This document shows, one piece after another, positions 13,071-22,694 of a DNA stretch of 64,000 nt. Position 1 is the stretch's first letter, and every line of letters begins with the position of its first letter. The position numbers were made by a program, and so were the translations under genes. Below the pieces are notes generated by a model. It saw only the letters and a list, made by a program, of their open reading frames with translations. It ran no database searches and was not told where the DNA came from. This DNA is from Gliomastix tumulicola (lineage: Eukaryota; Ascomycota; Sordariomycetes; Hypocreales; Bionectriaceae): NCBI GenBank assembly GCA_001599755.1, contig BCHX01000001.1, positions 4,216,001-4,280,000 of the forward strand. The letters run 5' to 3'.

Positions 13071-14187
13071 GCTCCCTGGCTATTTGAGAGCGGGAGTACC
13101 AGTTCTCCAAGAGATATCGTCGATGCTCTCGTCAGCGGATGGCAGAAAGATGCAGAGAGAGAGAGAGAGCCCATGATTCTGCATATGCGTCTTAACGCGT
13201 CGGCGAGACATGTTTTCTGTCCGCCTTGATTGCCCAATAGGCGAAGGCATCATCACAATCAAGCAAACAGCCTAAGGAGCTGAGGAAGCTGCACCCTTCA
13301 GAACGAAGTGACTGTTGAGGATCACGGGACTGAAAGTCAGCGGTTTCATGGATTTCGGATTACACACATTCCACGGAGTAATCCAGCAGCTAACGAGGCA
13401 GTCGCAGTGCTCTCCATTCTTTGCCTATTTGGGCGAGCTCTTTCCTTGGCAGCGGAGATGGCTGCAAGGGACTTGGGCGACCCCACAATTATAGCTCCCT
13501 CCAGGTGGCTCGAAAGAGTCGAAACGTTGAGCTAGAAGGCACACCGTCGGTAGCTCCTGCCTCCGTCATCGCACCGATTACCTGATAAGAACTGCGATAA
13601 GCCGCATCCAGCCGGTCTGAGGCCTGGAGACCGGCATCTTTACTCGTTCTCTACGCGCTGTCGTTGCCGGTACACGCGGAGCTTCTTCAGCTGTGCTCCC
13701 CTGCGCTGTCTGGGATCTTTGGTTCGCTTTTCCCCATCTTTCTTGTCTGGTTCTGGCGGGTGGGGGATAGCTATCTCGTGATAGCAGCCTGGGCCTAGAT
13801 CACCGCCCCTCCACCGCACTGACTTGTCACTGCATATCTATCGTGATACCTATTTAATCTGCGTCCCCCCTCCCACATCCATTGCCTGCGATTGTACTTT
13901 CTCCAGATCTTCTCTGAGCATTGACCCTTCTCTCTATCCGCTACTGGAGTCATTGGCAGCTTGTCCTCGCCTCGGACTGCTATTACGCCGTTGACCGAAA
14001 GCGGCGTCCGCGCTTATCGTTATCAGGGACGTACATACATCATCAGACATTCCCTCGTCGGGCCCCCCTCAAGCTTTCCCTCAACCGGTTCGTTGGGCTG
14101 TAGCCACTCAATTGATAAGCGATTCTCGCCTCGCTCAACGTGCCTCTCAATCCAGTAATAAGGACGACCTCTCACACCCCCTCCAAG
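13071..14187. promoter_or_regulatory. 1.1 kb divergent region, BTB / GABA transaminase
   Basis: Shared upstream DNA of two divergent genes. It holds a cluster of GATA-factor type sequences listed separately and a T/A-rich element at about 13851-13858 that could act as a TATA-like box. No coding exon is supported. Confidence 0.5.
13584..13784. promoter_or_regulatory. Cluster of GATA-type sites upstream of GABA transaminase
   Basis: GATAAG occurs at 13584-13589 and again at 13596-13601. TGATAG lies at 13779-13784 and its reverse-type copy (CTATCT) at 13771-13776. HGATAR sites are bound in fungi by AreA/NIT2 nitrogen regulators. GABA transaminase genes are known nitrogen-regulated targets in Aspergillus. 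Binding here is inferred from sequence only. Confidence 0.4.
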
Positions 14188-15814
14188 ATGCGTCTCCTCA
14201 GCGCAGGCGCCCGTGCCTCGACCAGGTCCGCCGTTTCCATCCCACGCTGTGCCGCTCCCTCGAGGCGGCGCTTCACCGCAGCGACGGCATGGCGGGCGGC
14301 TTCCAGCAGCAAGTCGTTCTACGAGGGCGAGCCCGAGGGCCCCGTCCTCAAGACGAGCAGCCTCCCCGGACCGGAGAGCACCAAGCACATCAAGGAGCTC
14401 GACCAGGTCTTTGACACGCGAAGCTTGAACTTCATGACCGACTACACCAAGAGCGTCGGGAACTACATTGCCGATGCCGACGGCAACCAGCTTCTGGACG
14501 TGTACGTTTGTGTTACTCTAGACACCTACCTCTTTCTACCGGGAATACTCCTCCGCTGGCTGGCTGACTGACTGACTGACTGACTATGTCTGTGTGTGTC
14601 CTAGGTTCGCCCAGATTGCGTCCATCCCCCTCGGGTACAACAACCCGGCCCTAGCCAAGGCGGCCTCGACGCCCGAGATGGTCAGCGCCATCATCAACCG
14701 CCCGGCGCTCGGCAACTTCCCCTCGCACGAATGGGCCGGCATCCTCAAGTCGGGCATCCTGAAGGTGGCGCCCAAGGGCCTCGACAACGTCTTCACCGCC
14801 ATGGCCGGCTCCGACGCCAACGAGACGGCGTACAAGGCCGCCTTCATGTGGCGCCGGCAGCAGGAGCGCGGCGGCCGCGACGTCGACTTCACGCCCGAGG
14901 AGACCGAGTCCGTCATGAGCAACCAGGCCCCGGGGGCCGCGCAGCTGTCCATCCTGTCCTTCAAGACGGGCTTCCACGGCCGCCTCTTCGGCTCGCTGTC
15001 CACGACGCGCTCCAAGGCCCTGCACAAGCTCGACATCCCCGCCTTCGACTGGCCGCAGGCGACGTTCCCGCAGCTCAAGTACCCGCTCGACCAGCACGCC
15101 GAGGAGAACGCGCGCATCGAGCAGGCGAGCCTGGACGAGGTCGAGCACCTCATCAAGACCTGGCACCTGCCGCCCGCCGCCGTCGTCGTCGAGCCCATCC
15201 AGAGCGAGGGCGGCGACAACCACGCGAGCCCGGACTTCTTCCGCAGGCTCCGCGCCCTGACCCGGAAGCACAACGTCCTGCTCATCGTCGACGAGGTCCA
15301 GACGGGCGTCGGCGCCACGGGCAGGTTCTGGGCCCACGAGCACTGGGACCTGCAGGACCCGCCCGACATGATGACCTTCTCCAAGAAGGCGCAGACCGCG
15401 GGCTACTACTACGGCAACCCCGACCTGCGGCCCAACAAGCCCTACCGCCAGTTCAACACGTGGATGGGCGACTCGGCCCGCGCCATCCTGTTCCGCGCCA
15501 TCATCGACGAGATCCAGCGCCTCGACCTCGTCAACCACACCGCCAAGGTCGGAGACTACCTCTACGGACAGCTCGAGTCGCTCGCCAGCCGCCACCCGGA
15601 GCACTTCCAGAACCTGCGCGGCAAGGGCCAGGGCACCTTCCTGGCCTTCGACAGCCCCAAGCGCGACGAGTTCCTGGCCAAGTCCAAGGCTCACGGCATC
15701 AACATCGGAGGAAGCGGCGCCACTGCTGTGAGGCTAAGGCCCATGCTCATTCTGCAGGAGAAGCACGTAGACATTCTCGTGGATGCCTTGGACAAGATTG
15801 CAAAGTCATTGTAG
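14188..15814 (+). CDS. gatA/UGA1-like: 4-aminobutyrate aminotransferase, mitochondrial
   Basis: Two exons, 14188-14501 and 14605-15814, give 507 residues. The enzyme is a PLP-dependent class III transaminase that converts GABA and 2-oxoglutarate to succinic semialdehyde and glutamate in the GABA shunt. The first 40 residues are rich in Arg, Ser and Ala and lack acids, as in a mitochondrial presequence. The cofactor Asp lies in VDEVQTGVG (Asp334), and the PLP lysine is the second Lys of FSKKAQTAG (Lys366), matching eukaryotic GABA transaminases. VVVEPIQSEGG is also family-typical. Exon 2 uses G/C almost exclusively at third positions, which suggests high expression and also explains long shadow frames on both strands. 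Upstream GATA-type sites fit nitrogen control. Confidence 0.95.
14564..14584 (+). repeat. Tandem CTGA repeat inside the GABA transaminase intron
   Basis: Five overlapping CTGAC copies at 4-nt spacing lie 20-40 nt before the intron acceptor at 14603-14604. CTGAC fits the fungal branch-site consensus CTRAY, so the repeat supplies several equivalent branch points. Confidence 0.7.
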
Positions 15815-16326
15815 AGAAAGGCGAGTTGTATTACACGCCATGGTCATTAACGCCATCCTCTCTTTGTCTTGTTTCGAAAAGTCTATAGGAGTCTCTTTGA
15901 ATTTGAAGCGATATAATGATACTGTTCCATAAGACCAAGAGCTGTGATCTTAGATGTCCCCTGTGCAGGCCGGCCTGATATTGTAGACTTTTTCGTCAAT
16001 TCGTTTAGGTCATGGGTTTAACAACCGCATCCATGGCAGCGTCTGCTTTCATCGAGGGAGGATCAATGGCGCTGCTGTTGTTCAATACCTTGTCAGTATA
16101 TCAATTCTCATAGGTATTTGAGCAACCTCATGTATTTGACACTAAGCTATACCGTCAACCACAGACGTACCTCAATGATCAAAATATCGTGTATATGACA
16201 TGTCAGGTTATATTCTCAGATGGTTGGAACTGCCGACATGGTGGCGCAGAGAAACGCATTAGACAAGGCTGATGCACTGCACCGGCCAAAATCAAGAATC
16301 AAAATCGACCTCTGGGTTTCGATCTT
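15815..16326. other. Convergent 3' region
   Basis: Tail-to-tail space between GABA transaminase (+) and the small AT-hook gene (-). It is AT-richer than its flanks, as expected for 3' UTRs. No further gene is seen. Confidence 0.55.
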
Positions 16327-17267
16327 TCATTCAACCAGGACCCGTAAATTCGAGGAATCGGGGAGTCCTGTAGGCCCCTCCGCCTTGCATAACGCTGGGT
16401 GTAAGGCACCGTCCGAAGGTGAACCCTGCGCCCTGGATTCCGGCGAAGTAGCTGGCGGACTGCGCACTTGACGAGCAGCCGGTGCATACGCCCCAGGAGG
16501 CGTGATCGATCGAGGGGCATTTATCTTTAAGGCAGGCAGCAAAGCCGGTTGCAAAGCCGGCTGCAGTGGTCTCAGGCCAGCCGGAGACGGCGCGTGGGAG
16601 GACATAGGGCGTGGAGGAGGAGCAGGAGGAGCAGGAGCTGAAGCCGGAGGTTGCGGAAGTAAGGGCCGGAGGTCTTTCTTTGCTCTGTCGGCTCGCGATG
16701 GACGCCCTCGCTTCTTGGGAGGCTCTGAAGCTGGCGTCCGTTGCTGTGGACTGGGAATGTGCCCATTTACAGGGCGATACATGCCTGTCATGGGCACGGA
16801 CAGTCCAGATGCCAGAGGGGTATTAGGTCTTTGCTCCGTGGTATGGTGCGTGTGTTCCGGTTGCTCCTGATATGATGTCCTTTTCGTAGGACGCTCCTCG
16901 GTTTCCTCGTCCCATTTCCGCTTCAGAGAGGGAACTGGTATAGACATGCGTTCAATAGCTTCCACACACTGGTACATATTACGGCCTTGTTCAACAGTCA
17001 ACATTTTGATTCCATTCGGAGTACTCGAAGAACTAGTATGGGGTTGCAAGTACATACCTTGGGGCAGCTGCATGCTCATATAGTCGAAATTAATCTGCTT
17101 CGATCTCACAAACGTAGCCAGAGTGTCGACGTCCAAGTGGCTGGCCTTGATAATCTCGGCGAGAACGAATCGCTATAACACCAGGGCTGTCAGTCTCTGC
17201 ATGTTGCCACTCTGGGCATATCGGGGGTAAAGCCCACCTTCTCGTCGTCATTGAAAGAGGGGCTCAT
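16327..17267 (-). CDS. Small AT-hook-like nuclear protein, function unknown
   Basis: Three exons, 17267-17238 (30 nt), 17172-17058 and 16985-16327, give 267 residues. The N-terminus reads MSPSFNDDEKRFVLAEIIKA and continues LDVDTLATFV, a compact helical segment, followed by LPQGRNMYQC across intron 2. The rest is Pro/Ser/Ala-rich with a basic AT-hook-like KKRGRPSRADRAKK (about residues 147-160), so a nuclear DNA-binding role is inferred. The first intron has GTGGGC and TTATAG borders; the second has a strong GTATGT donor and is 72 nt without a stop, so it can be retained in frame. I do not recognise a named family, and no catalytic motif is visible. Confidence 0.72.
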
Positions 17268-20200
17268 ATTGACAGTCTTCGGAACACCACAAACACAGTG
17301 GCCGGCGAACGAACAGCGAACGAGGGTGTTATCGTGAAAAAGACGGGTAGGAGGTACGCTTTGCCTTTGGTGGATGCATTTGGTGAAGCAAAGGGGAGCC
17401 TTCTCGTGGATGTTGCGAGCGTTGCTGTAGCCGACTTGGGGAAATAGGCGAGACTGAGAAACGAATAACGTCGCAGATGCGAAAGAAATATAGGTAGGTC
17501 GAGAAGGAGGGCTGGCCGTCCAAGAGTCGGCCAAAACGAGCGAAAGAAGGGGCGTATCTGGTGGCGGTTGCCTTCCCGAGATTCGAGATTTGGAGGGGTT
17601 CCCTGCAAGACAAGGCGTCGTCTCGCGGGTACGCTGCGTCGTTCCGCGGAAAAGAAACTGGATTAAGCCCAAGGATGCTGGTTCGTCGAGGGGCCGATTC
17701 TCGTGCGTAGGGACCAAGTCCCTCCAGGCAGCTTCGGCTGGGGGGCGTGGCTCGAATAGGTCAGCGTGGGAGGTCGCTTCTGGGTTCGGTCCGGTAGTGG
17801 GAGGTGCTGTATCTATGCGACACGGCGCGGGTGCTGCTGGCGTGCTGCTGACGTGCTGCTCCGGGGGGCGCAAGACCGGGCAAATCTTTTGGGGTGAAGG
17901 AAAGGAGAAACGAGAGAAGTCCGGACTCGAGGCCTCTGCTGGTGCACCTTTTGCACAGCCTTGAGCCCCCTGCACAGGGCGATGGTCCTCGGATTAGTAG
18001 GGAGAGAAGATCCAGCCAGTTACAAGGAGGCGCGGGTGTGTGCTAGGCAGCCTAGCCTTTCACGTCGTGTTTATTGGAGGTGCGCGGAGCCGGGCCAAGG
18101 GTGGGCAGGGTGCGAGCAGCGCAAGGTGGGCTTGGTGGAGGGATCTGGAACTGTTTGCAGGAGGAAACGAAACATGCAACTGTACATGTCATACCAGGCA
18201 GGGCCTTTTGCGCAGGGTCCCGTCAGTCAGTGCGTATCAACACGCGGTGCTAGTAACGAGGGGGCACTTACCGCAGGTGCTGTCAGTGGTCAAGCCTTCC
18301 ATCCAATGTCAGGTCATGACAGCATCGGCGGCAGGAGTGACACTGGCAGTGGCTCGCGGCGCGCCTCCGCACAGACAAGGGCACCATTACACGAAGCTAC
18401 CGGCCCCGTGCAGTGTCTGACTCCCGTGTGGGCGCGAAAAGACCGGCCGTTGGAAGGATCTTCCGCCACTTGCTGTATCATGCGACAGGATGAAGTAATG
18501 GCTGCGAGAATTTCGGCGAGCTGCAACCCAGCCTGTCTCGCGATCCTCTGGTCAAGACGGCGACATCGGCATGCCGGGGACGGAGCAACATGGAAGAGGC
18601 GACGCGCAAGATGACAAGAGGCGTCTGCAAGATCGCTGGGCAGCTCCGGGGTATGCCAAGTACCCTGGCCGCGTTGGAGATGCCCTGAGAGACCGGCTCT
18701 GTCGCGCCAAAGTCGCAGGGATAGCAAGTACCGGGGGTCGGCTGGGCCGCGCTCGAGTGACATTCGTGATCCTCAGTCACTGAGAGAGCCCGTTAGGGGG
18801 TAGGTACATGCACGGGCTGCGGGAGCACTGTAGCACTGGCAAGTACTCCCGTACCCGTATCCGTGCTTGCCCACAGAGGGCCTTTGAGAGTTCATGGTCT
18901 CCACCCAAGCGGCAGGTAGATGGCAGGTGCCAGGTGCCAGTCCTGCACTACAACCTCGAAACTCGCGACTGCATTGCATGTGCGCATGACCACAAAGTGG
19001 AAGTCGCATTGCAGTCGCACTTGCACCTGCGGGACGTGCAGCAGCTGCAGCAGCCAAGCGACTCGCGCCTGCGTCTGTTATCGCTGCAAGCGCCCGCGAC
19101 GAGGTACTTTTTACCTTCCTTCTTCAACACCAAGCGACCCTTGTGTGGCTGATCAGCCGTGTTTTTTTTTTCCAACGCTCGGACGGGATCCAGGTCAATC
19201 AGAGCAGCGCCACAACACCTCCTGTACAAGTCCTGCTTGGCCTTATCTCCTCAGCTGATCTGGGCGCGCGCGCTATGCGAGCCTGCAGTCTGCACCTCCA
19301 TCCGTATCGTAAAGGATGCGATGCACGTAGCCAGGGTTGGCGAAGTGCTTGCATACCTGCATTGATGATCGCGAGGTCTGAAAGGAGCGCCACTCATGCC
19401 GGTGAGATCAGCAGACCAATCTTGTCATGTCCTTCTGCAGAAAGCGAATGGAGACAGGTGCCGTTACTCATGCAAGGCCAAGACTCGACCGACTCCAATG
19501 TCTCACCACCAACGACGCTTGTGGGTGGACTGGTTTGGTTTGGCTGCTGAGGAGGGTGTGTCATAAAAAATCCGCCCTCTGCTTCATTTGGCTCGGATCG
19601 GTCATTGCCCTCGCCATCGACGCATGCCTTGGGGCTGTCGTTCCGGGTCGAGTGGCATCGAAAAGCATACTGACGCAACCACGACCGGATTTGTTCGTGT
19701 TGTCGTCTGACGGCCTGGACTGTGGGCATCCATACCGTCTGGTGCGGCAGCCTGCAGATGCACGCTGAGATGGTGGTTGCACACAGTGGCCAATCACTGA
19801 CCCCATCCGTGGGCCAGAGCGGGCATTCGCCAACCCCATGTCCTCTGCGACTGCGACCCTCTGCGACCTCGACCGGGATGGGATGTCCAGTCACCATTGT
19901 CCTCCGATGGTCAATCAAATTGTCCTACCCCACCATCGCCGCACAGCAGATAGAGTTGGGAACAATCCCAGTGATCTCCATATGCGAGCCTCTCGCCATT
20001 GCGCTATGATCAACAGACGCTCACCTATCAAATATATGAAGTGAGGGGGGCGCAGCCAAGAAAAGTGCGGTCTGGACAATTCTGCCCAACACGTGCCGGA
20101 GCCGACCACCGGCTTCAACCACACCCGTTGAGTCCGGCCCGCCAGATGTATCGCATCATGGTGCGTCCCATGGGGTTTGTTTGTATGGCGAGTCCGCCAC

Positions 20201-22693
20201 TTTGCTGATGCAGGTGCTGGAGCGGAGGCGTGATTGGTGGACGAGGGGTTCGCTGGGTCTCGTGGTCAGGTAAAGCCAGCCATGGGGGAATGAATCGACA
20301 TGCTCACTGGCTGGCAGCGGCTGCCCACTCACCAATCAGACGACGGTTCCAGCATCTTGCAGCACAGTCCACAAGTTCATAAAACTGATAAGTAGGGCTG
20401 AAAAAAGGCTGTCGTGTTCAATCGCTGTAGCTGCTGGCTGATTGGTCTGCGCCCGCATGTCACGGCGACCACATACGAATGCGCCTTCTGGACGGCTTCC
20501 CAGACAGGCGTCATGACGGTCTTTCGGCAGCAAGAGAGTACCTACCAGTTTCACCATCCTTGACCCCATCGATGAGTTGTGCGCCCTTTTATACATATAC
20601 CTAGGCGCTGTGCAGTCTCCTTCTCTCGGTGGAATCGAGACTATGCAGAGTGAGCTGGCAGTTCTGTGAGTTGGGCACACATCCACATGCCCCACTCCCT
20701 CACCTTTTTCATCATCAGGTTCCCAAGTCAGTATCAATCGTCCGGGCTTCCAGAAGCATTTTTCAGGAAATGGGACGGACCATTCTACTTTTACGGACAC
20801 CCGAGGTAGTATTGCACTTTGCGGTCTTTTTCTTATTTTTCTTTGTGTGGCGAGGCGAGTGTTGGGCAATTGCGGCTTCATCATGGGCCTCGGAACACCA
20901 GCCCAAGCAATGGGACAGCGTAGCGACGATGCGACTCGGAACCGGCGAGGGCAGGTAAGAAAGAGAAAACGCGCGATGGATCAAGATGAAAAGGAGGCAG
21001 CAGCAAACAACTGCCGTCAGAGATACCAATGCAGGATCATGGCGACACCCGGCCAAACTGAGTATTTTTGCCGTGCCTGAATGGCGGTCAAGAAACCCTA
21101 GAGGGAGGGTAGCGTCACTGACGTGTTCAGTTTCTCCATCTTGTACCACCTCCAGAATCGTCGCTGTCGAGGGAGTTTGATTGATAATGGCCCAGCCGCC
21201 TGGCTCATGCCGTCATTGTTTTCAATTGGGATGCCATTGAAATGGGATTGCCTGGCCAGGGTTGCAGATTTGCGCTCACTTCGACTACAATTCCTACCTG
21301 CTGCTAAAGTGCGCAAGCCGGAGCATGGCAATTCTCGTCAATGGCCCGTCGACCAAGCCCATCACACAGCAGCCAGCCTTCCAAGCTCGTTTCCCGAACT
21401 GCGTTGCCATGTTCAAGCTAGGATAGCTACATTTGCCGTGTGGCACCGACAGACAGGTGGCCACCTTAGCCGGTGCAGGGCGGAGGCCATTCGGATTCGG
21501 TCGAGGCTCGTTGGGCACCGAGCCAGTTAGACGGGTGGTAATGCGATCCGAGGATCCAAACCACGTCGCTGCATCTCTCTCTCTGTCTGCAACGCTGATG
21601 TAAGGTTTGCATGAAACAAGACTGGACATCATTGGACCGAGCCAAGAGCAGCGCCAATGAACATCACTCCGCGGCTTACTATGGCGCCGTTGCCACTGAC
21701 GCAGCCGCCGCTGTTACTACCTTGCCCGTGCTTATTAGCTGACCTTGTCGCGGTGCTATGACTGATTCGGAGACAGGGACCCTCGGTCCCATACCATCGA
21801 GAGTCGGGGTGAATATGACAGTTGACACTTGCAGGGCTCCGGCCGTGCAGCCTTCAGTCCAGGTGATGTCTCGAGCGGGGAGGTGCAACCTCTGTTGGGG
21901 AGTGCGGCGGCGATGCGACTCAGTTGGCGAGGTGGGCGTTGGCGTCTTAAATCCGGAGTACGTGAGGCGTCGATACAGATCAGATCAGATTCACGGAGGA
22001 TCGGTCGGAGCCGGAGTCAGTCTCAGTCAAAATGCAGGGCCAGGACTCGACCAGCCTGGCGAGTCAGGCGGGCGTGACTGGCGACTGGCGGTGCGGTGCA
22101 TTACAGTGAGTGCGTGGTTGCGGAATTGGACTTGGATTTGGGATGGGAATTGGCTGCTGCAGGCCCCGGGGTACGTACCTTTTGGACCTCCCAGGGTGCC
22201 CTTTTAGACTTCCATTCCACCACCACCGAGAGAAGACCTTGCTGGAAGCCACCTACCTTACCTTGCCATTACATTTACTCCTCCCACTGCTGTTGCCCAC
22301 CTTCTTTCTTCCTCCATACCCTCGACGAGAGACAGCCTTCTCTTCCGTCTCTCGCTGTCGGCTTCGTCCTCTGCATGCATGGCCATATGCATCCCGACTC
22401 CGTGTTCCCGCCCTTGACGCTTCTCCCAATTTTCGCTCTCGCGTTGGTGGCACCCTCTCCCTGAGCGGTGGACTCTAGACGATTCACGTAGAACCCGCGC
22501 GCTGCTGGCTTGTGAAAGGGCGACTCGCGACTCGTTTTTTCCCAGCTTCTCCCGCTTCTCCTTGTTCCAACCGGCCACGCCATCTCGCGCGATCGACCAG
22601 TAGCGTACCGTCCAATAATTTCTCGCACTCGAACCGCTTCCACCGCTCGATTTCCGACCCGACACACGCATACACACAGATCCACATGCGCTG
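17268..22693. promoter_or_regulatory. 5.4 kb divergent region upstream of the AT-hook gene and SET2
   Basis: The largest gap of the window. Open frames here are short, overlap on both strands and show no domain or consistent splice signals. The last 500 bases before SET2 are pyrimidine-rich (22240-22690). I see no tRNA, no terminal repeats and no transposase remnant, though a decayed element cannot be excluded. Confidence 0.5.
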
Positions 22694-22694
22694 A
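22686..22694 (+). promoter_or_regulatory. Minimal uORF overlapping the SET2 start
   Basis: ATG-CGC-TGA at 22686-22694 ends on the A of the SET2 ATG (22694-22696), forming TGATG. Such a two-codon upstream frame could tune SET2 translation by termination and reinitiation or be bypassed by leaky scanning. Confidence 0.5.

Noticed and set aside
14651..15694. 347-codon antisense frame and a third open frame within GABA transaminase
   Set aside because: Strong G/C at third positions removes stops in the other frames. The Val/Ala/Leu-rich and Arg-rich translations are typical artefacts.
14188..16326. Horizontal transfer of the very GC-rich GABA transaminase
   Set aside because: High G/C at third positions also marks AOS1, GID9 and POP2 exons, so it fits local codon bias of well-expressed genes, and the gene has a normal fungal intron and presequence.
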